Shown piece after piece: positions 7,761 through 15,541 of a stretch of 21,485 nt of DNA (position 1 is the first letter of the stretch; every line of letters starts with the position of its first letter). The notes under the pieces are model-generated. The model was not told the origin of the DNA, ran no database searches, and was given only the letters and a program-made list of their open reading frames with translations. Source of the DNA: CAG-841 sp963614875 (GTDB lineage Bacteria; Bacillota; Clostridia; Oscillospirales; CAG-272); contig CAVEFC010000027.1 in NCBI GenBank assembly GCA_963614875.1, positions 1 to 21,485 on the forward strand, in the 5' to 3' direction. The position numbers and the translations under genes are program-made.

Positions 7761-8788
7761 TCTTCGGATCCGGCGCCGTCCGGCTCTGCTTTTGCAGGCT
7801 CGTTTTCTTCGGGCGGAAATTCGTCGGGCATCGCGCCTTTGAGCGCCGCTATAGCAACCTCTATCATAGAATCGTCCGGCTCCTTTGTGGTTATTCTCTG
7901 CATCCAGAGTCCCGGCGCGGAAAGCACCTTTACAAGCGTATTGTCGTGCTTTCCGGCATACATAAGAAATTCATATCCTATGCCGCAGGTCAGCGGAAGA
8001 AGAAGAAGCTTTATTCCCACTCTTATAAGCGAGCTTAAAAGCTTTGATTCGACATTTGCCCATTCCCACGGTATAAGTATGCCTATAAGCACGCCTATGA
8101 GTATCATAACGAACATAAAGCTCGTTCCGCATCTGGGGTGGAAACGTCTCTGAATTCTTACGTTTTCGACGGTGAGCGGCAGTCCGTGCTCGTAGCAGAA
8201 TATTGATTTATGCTCCGAGCCCTGATACATAAACGTCCGCTTTATATCCGGCATAAGCGATACCAGAAGCAGATAGCAGATAAATATCACTATTTTCAGA
8301 ACGCCCTCGATTATGCTTTTCAGCCAGCCGTCAAGCTCGCCGCCTATGAAATATTCAACGCCCTTTGTGGCATACGTCGGCAAGAGAAAGAAAAGTCCGA
8401 CCGAGAGCGCAAGCGCAAGGATTACCGATATCGGCATTATCACAACCATTATTGATTTGCCGAATTTTTCTCTCAGCCATTTTTCGAATTTTGTTTCTTC
8501 CTCCTCCGTGCCGAGCATCTCTCCCGACGCGGAAAGCGTGGAAAACGAAAGCTTCATCATTTCAACGAAGTTTATCGCTCCGCGAAGAATGGGTATATTG
8601 AGTATTTTGTGTTTTTTTCTTACCGAAACGAAGGATGAGTCGCGCTTTGCTATCGAGCCGTCGGGCTTGCGTACCGCAATGCAGACCTTTTCTCCGCTTT
8701 TCATCATAACGCCTTCAAGCACCGCCTGACCGCCGACCTTGTTTCTGCGGCAGGCGAGCGGATCCTGCTGTTTTTCTTTTTTGCTCAT
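7757..8788 (-). CDS. yqhQ: YqhQ family membrane protein (DUF1385)
   Basis: A 343-residue integral membrane protein of unknown biochemical role, probably metal-dependent given its conserved His and Cys. The diagnostic N-terminus is KVGGQAVLEGVMMKSGEK. There are about four membrane segments (near 114-140, 160-182, 220-240 and 255-280). Between them lie the conserved EHKSIFCYEHG and RFHPRCGTSFM. The ATG at 8788 follows GAAAGGCGAATAA. This is the first gene of the yqhQ-prmC-murI operon, with prmC overlapping its stop. Confidence 0.92.
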   Translation of the reverse strand: MSKKEKQQDPLACRRNKVGGQAVLEGVMMKSGEKVCIAVRKPDGSIAKRDSSFVSVRKKHKILNIPILRGAINFVEMMKLSFSTLSASGEMLGTEEEETKFEKWLREKFGKSIMVVIMPISVILALALSVGLFFLLPTYATKGVEYFIGGELDGWLKSIIEGVLKIVIFICYLLLVSLMPDIKRTFMYQGSEHKSIFCYEHGLPLTVENVRIQRRFHPRCGTSFMFVMILIGVLIGILIPWEWANVESKLLSSLIRVGIKLLLLPLTCGIGYEFLMYAGKHDNTLVKVLSAPGLWMQRITTKEPDDSMIEVAIAALKGAMPDEFPPEENEPAKAEPDGAGSEE

Positions 8789-8870
8789 TTATTCGCCTTT
8801 CATAAAATGTTTGATTGAATAAAGTTTATCACAATATCGCGCAAAAATAAATAACAAATTGTAAAATATC

Positions 8871-8893
8871 AAAAAAACCGCCCTGAAGGGCGG
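8871..8893 (-). terminator. secG terminator
   Basis: The stem CCGCCCT (8878-8884) with AGGGCGG (8887-8893) has a two-base GA gap. On the minus strand it is followed by seven T residues (complement of 8871-8877). It lies just past the secG stop and separates it from yqhQ. Confidence 0.85.
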
Positions 8894-8911
8894 CTTTGAT
8901 AATTTTTTCTC

Positions 8912-9151
8912 TTACGAAAAAAGGAACGTTACGAAAACAAGCACAACAAATACTATTGAAACTATTGTTGTAAGCTTTGAAAGCTTTTTGTTTGTCGAAG
9001 AGCCCTTGTTCTTACCGAAGTATGTTTCGGATGCACCGCCGCCGATAGCGCCGGAAAGACCTTTTGACTTGTCCTGAAAAAGAACAACAACCGTAAGGAA
9101 TATCGCGCAAACCATAAGAACTGCGCCCAAAATGTACTGAAGTACGCTCAT
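8912..9151 (-). CDS. secG: Preprotein translocase subunit SecG
   Basis: A small auxiliary subunit of the SecYEG channel. It is 79 residues with two membrane helices, about 4-23 and 57-77. The conserved loop between them reads LFQDKSKGLSGAIGGG followed by SETYFGKNKG. The ATG at 9151 has a weak GGGAGA about 9 bases upstream. It is a single-gene unit with a leader of about 110 bases, a hairpin terminator behind it, and a promoter divergent to the rpsF operon. Confidence 0.95.
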   Translation of the reverse strand: MSVLQYILGAVLMVCAIFLTVVVLFQDKSKGLSGAIGGGASETYFGKNKGSSTNKKLSKLTTIVSIVFVVLVFVTFLFS

Positions 9152-9266
9152 TATAAAAAATCTCCCATTCCGGCGGCAATTATCTCACTTCCGCGCCATC
9201 CGCCGATTAAGTATTTCGACACCGAAGCATATATTTTCATACATTCCGTTTTACAACGGTACAAGT

Positions 9267-9295
9267 ATACTATCACATTCAAAAAGAAAAATCAA
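9267..9295 (-). promoter_or_regulatory. secG promoter
   Basis: On the minus strand, TTGATT (9290-9295), a 17-base spacer and TAGTAT (9267-9272). This is about 115 bases upstream of secG and consistent with a sigma-A promoter. Confidence 0.6.
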
Positions 9296-9334
9296 GAGTT
9301 TTTTTATATTTTTCACCGATATTAAAATTTTTGA

Positions 9335-9363
9335 TTGACAAATTGCTTTTATAATGATATAAT
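9335..9363 (+). promoter_or_regulatory. Consensus promoter of the rpsF-ssb-rpsR operon
   Basis: TTGACA at 9335-9340, exactly 17 bases, then TATAAT at 9358-9363 preceded by TGA (extended -10). Both hexamers match the consensus perfectly, as expected for a ribosomal protein operon. The leader to rpsF would be about 100 bases. Confidence 0.9.
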
Positions 9364-9414
9364 AACTACTCGGAAAAGAACGCGGCTTTTGATATCTGCC
9401 CGTTTTTTCTCCTT

Positions 9415-9443
9415 ACCGGATGCAAATTTTTCTATGCTCCGGT
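9415..9443 (+). promoter_or_regulatory. Bulged hairpin in the rpsF leader, candidate S6:S18 autoregulatory site
   Basis: ACCGGA (9415-9420) pairs with TCCGGT (9438-9443). After one bulged T, GCA pairs with TGC (9435-9437), closing a ten-base AT-rich loop. It lies 12 bases upstream of the AAGGAGGT ribosome binding site (9455-9462). Bacterial rpsF leaders often bind the S6:S18 protein complex through a bulged CCG-containing hairpin. Position and content fit, but I could not match the full motif. Confidence 0.4.
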
Positions 9444-9471
9444 CTTATGTCCAGAAGGAGGTGCAATCACA

Positions 9472-9762
9472 ATGGAAAAAATTATCTCGTCCTATGAAAC
9501 GATGTTCATCGTTGACTGCTCCGCAAGCGAGGAAGCTACCGCAGCTGTTGTTGCAAAGTTCAGATCGCTTATCGAAGCCAACGGCACGATCGAAAAGATC
9601 GAGGAATGGGGTAAACGCAAGCTCGCATATCCCATAAACGATATGACGGAGGGTTATTACGTTCTCGTTGATTACAAAGCGGAAACGGATTTCTCCGAAG
9701 AGCTCAGCCGTGTATTCAATATCACGGAAGGTATAATGCGTTATCTCACAATCAAACTTTAA
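9472..9762 (+). CDS. rpsF: 30S ribosomal protein S6
   Basis: Binds the central domain of 16S rRNA together with S18. It is 96 residues, normal for S6. Recognisable stretches are YETMFIVD near the N-terminus, IEEWGKRKLAYPI in the middle and GIMRYLTIKL at the end. The ATG at 9472 has a near-perfect ribosome binding site (AAGGAGGT) ten bases upstream. It is first in the rpsF-ssb-rpsR operon, 12 bases ahead of ssb. The bulged hairpin in its leader may mediate feedback. Confidence 0.97.
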   Translation: MEKIISSYETMFIVDCSASEEATAAVVAKFRSLIEANGTIEKIEEWGKRKLAYPINDMTEGYYVLVDYKAETDFSEELSRVFNITEGIMRYLTIKL

Positions 9763-9774
9763 TCGGAGGTTAAT

Positions 9775-10209
9775 ATGGCAAGTCTTAACAAGGTTATACT
9801 GATAGGTCATCTGACGGCGGATCCGGAGCTTAAACAGACTCCCACCGGCGTAAGCGTCACTTCGTTTTCCATCGGCGTTACAAGAAGATTTCAGCGTCAG
9901 GGCGAACAGCCTCAGAGCGATTTCATCAATATCGTTGCATGGAGATCAACAGCAGAATTTATAGCCAAATATTTCAGAAAAGGCAGCGCCATATGTATCT
10001 GCGGTTCGCTTCAGACAAGGAACTATACCGCTCAGGACGGCACAAAACGTTATGTAACGGAGGTTGTTGCCGAAGAGGCAAGCTTTGTTGAAAGAAAGAG
10101 CGATTCCGCCCCCAGAACCGATGATTATCAGACTCCCGCATTTTCTGCGGGTGCAACCGATACCGCAAAATTCGAAGAGGTATCCGGCGACGACGACCTG
10201 CCGTTCTGA
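9775..10209 (+). CDS. ssb: Single-stranded DNA-binding protein
   Basis: Coats single-stranded DNA during replication and repair. It is 144 residues. The OB-fold starts MASLNKVILIGHLTADPE and includes FINIVAWRSTAEFIAKYF and GSLQTRNY. A short flexible linker leads to the acidic tip DDDLPF, which docks partner proteins. The ATG at 9775 follows TCGGAGGTTAAT. It sits between the two S6:S18 partner genes, the standard Firmicutes order. Confidence 0.97.
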   Translation: MASLNKVILIGHLTADPELKQTPTGVSVTSFSIGVTRRFQRQGEQPQSDFINIVAWRSTAEFIAKYFRKGSAICICGSLQTRNYTAQDGTKRYVTEVVAEEASFVERKSDSAPRTDDYQTPAFSAGATDTAKFEEVSGDDDLPF

Positions 10210-10247
10210 CAGGGTCAACACATTCTATAAAGGAGGTTTCATAGATC

Positions 10248-10499
10248 ATGGATAAAGAAGTTCAGAAGTCTTCCCGCCCCGTTGCTCATCAGAGAAGAAA
10301 GAAAGTTTGCATTTTCTGCGAAGAGCATGCGGAAAGCATTGATTACAAGGATGTGGCAAAGCTCAGAAAGTTCATTTCCGAGCGTTCCAAAATTCTGCCC
10401 CGCAGAGTTACCGGAACCTGTGCCAAGCATCAGAGAGAGCTCACCATCGCTATAAAGAGAGCTCGTCATATGGCGCTTATTCCTTTCGTAACAGACTAA
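10248..10499 (+). CDS. rpsR: 30S ribosomal protein S18 (zinc-binding form)
   Basis: Partner of S6 on the 30S platform. It is 83 residues. The core CIFCEEHAESIDYKDV begins with a CxxC pair, and TGTCAKHQRELT adds a Cys and a His, which marks the zinc-binding C+ form. The end RARHMALIPFV is typical. The ATG at 10248 has AAAGGAGGTTT upstream. It is last in the operon, and a Tn7-like region begins shortly after its terminator, so its 3' end is a candidate attachment site. Confidence 0.97.
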   Translation: MDKEVQKSSRPVAHQRRKKVCIFCEEHAESIDYKDVAKLRKFISERSKILPRRVTGTCAKHQRELTIAIKRARHMALIPFVTD

Positions 10500-10572
10500 G
10501 TTGTTTTTTGATTCATCACACTCAAAAACAATCAATTTTGTACAAAGAATTTTATTCTGTTTTACAAAAAAC

Positions 10573-10598
10573 AAAAGCCCTTGCAAAAGGGCTTTTTT
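10573..10598 (+). terminator. Terminator of the rpsF operon
   Basis: AAAAGCCCTT (10573-10582) pairs with AAGGGCTTTT (10587-10596) around a GCAA loop, and the T-run continues to 10598. It lies 74 bases past the rpsR stop and can also act on the minus strand. Confidence 0.9.
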
Positions 10599-10873
10599 GT
10601 TTGCATTTCAAGGACATTAAATGTGTTTTTATAAAAAAGCAAAAAACAGATTTTTCTTTATACTGTCAAATATTTTGAGCCTTTTATGATTTATCTTAAT
10701 GAAATTTTTATCGTGAAAAATAATCCTTGAAAAGCAGATTTTTTTGTTTGATTTTTGCTGTTATATGAGGATAAAAATTTTTGTACAAAAGCGGATGTTT
10801 GGATTTGTGCAAAGACACAGTGATTTTCGGATAAATAAGAAAAAGTCCCCTTCTGCTCACGGATTGCCTGCAA

Positions 10874-10932
10874 AAAAGTATTAAAACAGTGCCAAAAGGT
10901 ATTAAAACAATTTTAAGTAAAAAGTATTAAAA
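10874..10932 (+). repeat. Three direct repeats before tnsA, candidate TnsB-binding sites
   Basis: The 9-mer GTATTAAAA occurs at 10878-10886, 10899-10907 and 10924-10932, each preceded by an A-rich run. The first two extend to GTATTAAAACA. Spacings are 21 and 25 bp, about two helical turns, similar to the arrays bound by TnsB at Tn7 ends. They lie 37 bases before tnsA, so they could also autoregulate it. Confidence 0.6.
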
Positions 10933-10968
10933 GCAAAATAATACCTCCGGCACGGAAAGAGGTTTTCT

Positions 10969-11328
10969 GTGAGAAACACAAACACAAAGGGCAAAACGAT
11001 GACGAGGGCTTTGGCAAAATGCAATAAAAGATTTATTGCCTATAACGAAGTGCAATGGGCTTATGCAGAGGTTTTGGAAAAGGACGATAACATTGCAGAG
11101 ATAAAATGCAATGTAAAACTGCCCGGCTTTGAACTTGGCGACAACTATTCGACGGATTTTGTCTGCTCAAAGAAAAGCGGCGAGCTTCTGATAGTTGAAA
11201 CTGTGCCGAAAAAACATCTTCTCAAGCCTATGAACTGCCGACTGCTTGACTGCTCACACCGATACTGGAAGAATCGTGGAGCTACCGATTTCAGACTTGT
11301 GGTAGGTGATAAAAATGAAGAAAAATGA
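10969..11328 (+). CDS. tnsA: Small TnsA-like endonuclease
   Basis: TnsA makes the 5'-strand cuts that let Tn7 elements excise cleanly. This protein has only 119 residues, about the catalytic domain alone. E27 (YNEVQWAYAEVL), D63 (YSTDF) and E77 (LLIVETV) line up with the catalytic acidic positions of Tn7 TnsA. HRYWKNRGATDFRLV matches the ERRYW... helix and strand that follow. The residue two after E77 is V79, where a catalytic Lys is usual; Lys residues occur at 81-82. The GTG at 10969 has GAAAGAGG six bases upstream; ATG 10999 with AAAGGG upstream is an alternative. The end overlaps tnsB. The C-terminal TnsC-contacting domain of Tn7 TnsA is absent. Confidence 0.72.
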   Translation: MRNTNTKGKTMTRALAKCNKRFIAYNEVQWAYAEVLEKDDNIAEIKCNVKLPGFELGDNYSTDFVCSKKSGELLIVETVPKKHLLKPMNCRLLDCSHRYWKNRGATDFRLVVGDKNEEK

Positions 11329-13108
11329 CATTTTGCAGAGCGGCGAAAAGCTGATAAGAGTGCTTGCTCTGTCGGAAAGCAAAGCTTTTATTATCAACTG
11401 CAAGAAGCAGACTATGCCGTATTGGACGGAAAAAGAAAATCTTTCCGAATTCAAATCCATATCCGAAGCAGAAATGCAAGAAATACTCGGCTGTCGTTTT
11501 CCCGATGCAGATGAGCTGTGCGGAGATGAGAAAAGACAGATGAGAGAGGCTTATAGCATCATAGCCTCAGTTGTACCTTTTGCCGATGATGAAACCGTGC
11601 GTAAAGAAATGATAAGACGGGCATCGGAAAAGTACGGAATAACTGCACAGACCGTGAGAAAATATCTTTGCAAATACCTTGTGTTTCAGAATATGATGTG
11701 CTTTCTCCGTCGGAAAAGCAAAAAAACAATGACAGATGACGAAAAGAATTTCAGATATATCCTAAACAAATATTTTTACAGCACAGACCGTCGTTCTCTT
11801 CACACTTGCTATATCTATCTTCTGAGAGAAAGATATTCCGATGAAAAAGGCAAGCTTTTGCCCGAATATCCCCCATTTCACAGATTCAGATATTACTATT
11901 ACAAAACAAAGAGGACGGACAATTTCCTTATATCCCGATACGGCAGATATAAATATGACAGAGATCTCAAGCCTCTTCTCGGCAATTCACGGAATTATTT
12001 CGGCAGTGTCGGATTCGGTGAGGTTGACAGCACGATAGCCGATATATGGCTGTCGGATGAGAATCACAACCTCGTCGGACGACCGATAATCACAGCAATG
12101 GTCTGTCCGTTTTCTCAGCTTTTGCTCGGATATACAATAGGCTTTGAGGGCGGAGCGACATCTCTTTCCGACCTTATGAGAAATGTAAACTGCAACAAGG
12201 TTGACTTCTGCAAAAGCTTGGGTATTGAAATTGATAAAAATGTTTGGGCAAACAGCGGAATACCTATGACGATTATAACGGACAGAGGCAAGGAGTATCT
12301 TTCCGAAAACTACTCACAGCTTACCGATCTGGGAGTTGAGATAATAAATCTGCGTCAGTTCTCACCGAATGAAAAAGGTATGGTGGAGCAGTTTTTCAAT
12401 ATAATTCAGAATTACTATAAGCAATACCTTATGAACAGCGGCGTTATCCGTGAAGATTTCAATCTGAGGGGTGCTCCCGACTACAGAAAGCAGGCAACAC
12501 TGACTTTGCCCGAATTCAATAAAATACTGCTTATGTGCATAATTCATTACAATTCCAAAAGAATTATACGAAATATGCCGTATAGTTACATAGGAAAGAC
12601 AAAGCCTTTTGCCTGTGATTTGTTTTTGCAGTCATACAGTGAAAATCCGAACTGTTTTATAGAGGTATCGGATGAAAAACTGCGAAAAGTACTGCTTCCG
12701 AGAACAAGGGGTACTTTCAGAAGAAACGGACTTTTTGCCTGTGGTCTTCGATACAGAGCACCTAATTTTACGGAAAGATATCTTCGTGGCGGCAGTGCCA
12801 CTGTTGCCTATAATCCGTACAATATCGGAGAGGTCTATCTCTTGGAAAACGGAGAATATACAAGATTTGAGCTGATTGATTCGTTTTTTGAGGGCAAAAC
12901 ATCGGATGAAGCCGAAAAACTGTGCAAGGACAGAAACAAAGCAATCAAAGCCTGCACAGAGGAAAGTCTGCAGTCGGAAATGGATTTGGGTGCTTGCATA
13001 GATGATATTATTATCGGCAAACAAAGAGTTGCAGACACGAAAAATGTACGGCAAAACCGAGCTGCCGAGATAGCCAAAGAGCATATAAGGAAAGGGGCAA
13101 GCAAATGA
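11315..13108 (+). CDS. tnsB: TnsB-like DDE transposase
   Basis: Catalyses 3'-end cleavage and strand transfer. It has 597 residues from ATG 11315, chosen because AGGTG lies seven bases upstream; an in-frame GTG at 11306 is possible. The N-terminal third is helical with HTH-like stretches (for example YGITAQTVRKYL) for end binding. The retroviral-integrase core has D238 (FGEVDSTIADIW), D323 (ITDRGKEY) and E358 (NEKGMVEQFF), a D35E spacing. A beta-barrel-like domain (RTRGTFRRNGLF) and a helical C-terminus follow. The start overlaps tnsA by 14 bases and the stop overlaps tnsC by four. The fold and context are clear; TnsB rather than TniA is supported by the adjacent tnsA-like gene. Confidence 0.9.
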   Translation: MKKNDILQSGEKLIRVLALSESKAFIINCKKQTMPYWTEKENLSEFKSISEAEMQEILGCRFPDADELCGDEKRQMREAYSIIASVVPFADDETVRKEMIRRASEKYGITAQTVRKYLCKYLVFQNMMCFLRRKSKKTMTDDEKNFRYILNKYFYSTDRRSLHTCYIYLLRERYSDEKGKLLPEYPPFHRFRYYYYKTKRTDNFLISRYGRYKYDRDLKPLLGNSRNYFGSVGFGEVDSTIADIWLSDENHNLVGRPIITAMVCPFSQLLLGYTIGFEGGATSLSDLMRNVNCNKVDFCKSLGIEIDKNVWANSGIPMTIITDRGKEYLSENYSQLTDLGVEIINLRQFSPNEKGMVEQFFNIIQNYYKQYLMNSGVIREDFNLRGAPDYRKQATLTLPEFNKILLMCIIHYNSKRIIRNMPYSYIGKTKPFACDLFLQSYSENPNCFIEVSDEKLRKVLLPRTRGTFRRNGLFACGLRYRAPNFTERYLRGGSATVAYNPYNIGEVYLLENGEYTRFELIDSFFEGKTSDEAEKLCKDRNKAIKACTEESLQSEMDLGACIDDIIIGKQRVADTKNVRQNRAAEIAKEHIRKGASK

Positions 13109-14325
13109 ATCTGACAGATAAAATGCCACCATATTATACAGACAATGAGCTGACAAAAAAGCTTTCAGCCCTGCCCGAAATCAAGTCCGACGACACATCG
13201 AAGCAGAGCCGACTTTTGAATTTGCTTTCCGTATATGATTTGTTTATCCCCACAAATATGGCAAGAGAGATATACAGCACCGTATATTTTGCTCTTGTGC
13301 GTAGTCTGAACAGAAAAAGCAAGCTTTACGACACATATAAAATGAATGACAACAGAAAGGTCATAAACGGCAGAGGGATAACCAGTGGAATAAACGGTGG
13401 TGATTGCTCTTTGATTGTGGGCGACAGCGGAATGGGAAAATCACAGAGCATAGCAAGAGCCGTGAGCATTATCTCTGAAAATTCCGTAATTGAAACCGAA
13501 AATCCATACTGTACCGTAATCCCTGTTATGACTGTCGAGGCAAGCCCGATGGTGAGCATAAAAGGCTTTTTTCTTGAAATTCTGAGAGTTATGGATTCAA
13601 TAATCGGAACTGATTATTATACTGCAAACAACAGAACAACAATAAACACCGATTCTCTTCTCGGCGCTGTAAGCAATGCCCTTTTACTGCACTGCGGAGT
13701 GCTTATAGTTGATGAGGTGGACAGACTTGTCGGAAACAAAAAATCTTATACTTTTGTCAATTTTATAACAGAGCTTCTCAATATGTGCGGTATAAGTATT
13801 ATTTTTGTCGGCACACCGAGAGCAATTGAATTTTTCTCATCGACGGAGTACCTTTCCCGTCGAAGTATGGGAAATGTATATAGGCAAATGCCCTACGGAA
13901 ACGAATATTACGGGTTTTGCAAAGAGCTTTTCAATTATCAGTTCACACTGCATAAGACAGAACTTGACAGCAATATTTTACGGCTTTTTTATAAATATTC
14001 AAACGGTATAACGGCATTAACGGTACAGCTTTTCGTTGCGGCGCAACAGATAGCTATAAGCAACGATTATGAAAAGCTTGATATGCTTTCCGTAAGTCAA
14101 GCCTTTACCGATAAAATGAGTATCATAACACCTTATTCCGACTTGGGAAAACACATTTTTCCGAATGCAAGAAGTCAAAATGAACTGTCTGAAACTGATA
14201 ATGGAACGATACCTTTCGACTATAACAATATTTTTGAAAATCTTTCGGCTCGTGCAGATAAGAATGCCGATAAGGCAATAGAAATTTTGAGCAAATATAT
14301 CACTGTGGAGTGTATAAAGCTATGA
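13105..14325 (+). CDS. tnsC: TnsC-like AAA+ ATPase
   Basis: The regulator that joins the target-choosing protein to the transposase. It has 406 residues. The Walker A is GDSGMGKS (106-113), the Walker B is VLIVDEVDRL (D203, E204), and FVGTPRA (234-240) fits sensor 1. The N-terminal 90 residues would contact TnsB or TnsA, and the C-terminal helices the TniQ partner. The ATG at 13105 overlaps the tnsB stop (ATGA). The end overlaps tniQ, again as ATGA. Codon use and AT content match tnsA and tnsB. Confidence 0.88.
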   Translation: MNLTDKMPPYYTDNELTKKLSALPEIKSDDTSKQSRLLNLLSVYDLFIPTNMAREIYSTVYFALVRSLNRKSKLYDTYKMNDNRKVINGRGITSGINGGDCSLIVGDSGMGKSQSIARAVSIISENSVIETENPYCTVIPVMTVEASPMVSIKGFFLEILRVMDSIIGTDYYTANNRTTINTDSLLGAVSNALLLHCGVLIVDEVDRLVGNKKSYTFVNFITELLNMCGISIIFVGTPRAIEFFSSTEYLSRRSMGNVYRQMPYGNEYYGFCKELFNYQFTLHKTELDSNILRLFYKYSNGITALTVQLFVAAQQIAISNDYEKLDMLSVSQAFTDKMSIITPYSDLGKHIFPNARSQNELSETDNGTIPFDYNNIFENLSARADKNADKAIEILSKYITVECIKL

Positions 14326-15338
14326 TACGATATTTGCCACAGATATATGAGGAAGAACTGCTTTTCAGCTTTCTTTCACGGTTGTATACTCACAGCCCCT
14401 ATACAACAAGCAGTACCTTCAAAAAGAGCATTCTCAGACGAGAAACAGAAGCTGTTGATTATACTTTTTATAATTGCTTCAATAATGAAACGGCAGATTT
14501 ACTTGATGAAAAATTCGGCATTGAAAATCTGATAAAAAAGCATACCCTTGTCCCGTTCTATTCTGCTTTTTACAGTCGAGAAAGCAAAAATGAGATTTTG
14601 AAAAAAGCAATACGGCTTGAGCCTAATATTTCAAAATCACTTGCATATCCGACGGAACACTGCGGCTATGTTCGTTATTGTCCGATATGTATAAAAGGCT
14701 CCGGAGAGCCTTATTTTACACGAGAAGCACAGATTATGGGGGCTGATTTCTGTCCCCGTCATTTCTGTCAGTATCGTAATGCAAATCTGAAAGTGGATAA
14801 AGAAAAATATATTTCTTTCAAATCTCTTGACCAGATTGATTTTGACTTTTCCATACCAAAGATGATAAGTGAAAATGATATAAATATAAAAGTATCGGCT
14901 TATGTTTCGGATTTTGTCCGAGCAGAGCAGAATTATAATTGTGATATCCCCATAGGCTCTTTTCTGACAAGCAAAATAGAAAATACAAAATATGTATCTC
15001 CTCGTGGAGTACAACGAAATCTTGACCTCTTGCTTTCTGATATGGGCAGTTTTTATGATGGCTTGGAGTATTATAAAATAAACAAATCACGACTTGCAAA
15101 CATTTTAAGAAACCGATATATGAATGTTTTCGATATTTTGCTTATAGCTCTCTTTCTCGGAATAAAAACCGATGAGCTTTTGCATCCCAGCCTGCCCGAA
15201 AAATCACAGTCGGAGCTTTTTGATGAAAAGGTGAATGAGCTGTACCGTGGCGGAATGAATATAAGCAGAATAGCTCGTGAAATGAATGCAAACAAAGAGG
15301 TCATCCGTCAGATTTTGCTCGGTGCGTATGTAAAGTAA
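14322..15338 (+). CDS. tniQ: TniQ/TnsD-like target-selection protein
   Basis: TniQ-family proteins read the attachment site and recruit TnsC. This one has 338 residues from ATG 14322, chosen for its ATGA overlap with the tnsC stop and GGAG at 14307-14310; GTG 14310 is an alternative. The N-terminus YLPQIYEEELLFSFLSRLY is the typical TniQ opening. The zinc finger is C120-P-I-C123 with C144-PR-H147. The C-terminus has a possible helix-turn-helix (ISRIAREMNANKEVIRQIL) that could read DNA. It is the only TniQ here, so it should specify the site, probably the rpsR 3' end, without a CRISPR guide. TnsD of Tn7 is longer. Confidence 0.87.
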   Translation: MIRYLPQIYEEELLFSFLSRLYTHSPYTTSSTFKKSILRRETEAVDYTFYNCFNNETADLLDEKFGIENLIKKHTLVPFYSAFYSRESKNEILKKAIRLEPNISKSLAYPTEHCGYVRYCPICIKGSGEPYFTREAQIMGADFCPRHFCQYRNANLKVDKEKYISFKSLDQIDFDFSIPKMISENDINIKVSAYVSDFVRAEQNYNCDIPIGSFLTSKIENTKYVSPRGVQRNLDLLLSDMGSFYDGLEYYKINKSRLANILRNRYMNVFDILLIALFLGIKTDELLHPSLPEKSQSELFDEKVNELYRGGMNISRIAREMNANKEVIRQILLGAYVK

Positions 15339-15541
15339 AGGTTTACAAATTCAGACAAATGTGATAGAATAGATGAAAATGAGTTTGCACACTAAAGGTT
15401 AAAATACGTTACTATCAACCACATACCTACTATCATCTCATACCTAAATCTCTTACTATCATTACTCATTATAACTGTCTATCCGTAATAGAAATCTGTA
15501 TGCAAATCAGTATCATTACTTGAAAGGAAAATATTTTTTTT
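15339..15541 (+). promoter_or_regulatory. Upstream region of the polymerase-like gene, with repeats
   Basis: This 200-bp non-coding stretch separates tniQ from the next gene, breaking the otherwise overlapping operon. It contains three TACTATCA and two CATACCTA direct repeats, described separately. A GAAAGGAAAAT ribosome binding site lies about 10 bases before the ATG at 15542. No clear promoter hexamers stand out. Confidence 0.55.
15410..15461 (+). repeat. Iteron-like direct repeats upstream of the polymerase-like gene
   Basis: TACTATCA occurs at 15410-15417, 15428-15435 and 15454-15461. CATACCTA occurs at 15422-15429 and 15439-15446, interleaved with the first set. The cluster ends 80 bases before the start codon. 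Short spaced repeats ahead of a replication-type gene are typical of iterons or of operators for autoregulation. They do not match the repeats before tnsA. Confidence 0.5.

Larger units (their letters stand above)
9152..9471. other. Divergent regulatory region between secG and rpsF
   Basis: This 320-bp stretch has no gene. It holds two strong divergent promoters (9267-9295 minus, 9335-9363 plus). The secG leader contains a small hairpin (ACCGTT with AACGG near 9250-9262). The rpsF leader of about 100 bases contains a bulged hairpin at 9415-9443 and the rpsF ribosome binding site. Confidence 0.75.
10500..10968. other. Region between rpsR and the Tn7-like genes
   Basis: This stretch of almost 470 bp has no gene. 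It holds the rpsR terminator (10573-10598), about 270 bp of AT-rich sequence with no structure I can name, and three GTATTAAAA repeats (10878-10932) just before tnsA. One transposon end should be here. Several TGT trinucleotides could be its terminus, but none has a partner and target duplication that I can confirm. Confidence 0.6.

Noticed and set aside
9335..9637. Upstream-overlapping open frame spanning the rpsF leader
   Set aside because: It is out of frame with rpsF, covers the promoter and leader hairpin, and has no coding character.
10502..10640. Several TGT trinucleotides as possible transposon termini (for example 10503 and 10615)
   Set aside because: None has a matching inverted partner ending in ACA on the far side together with an identical 5-bp flank.
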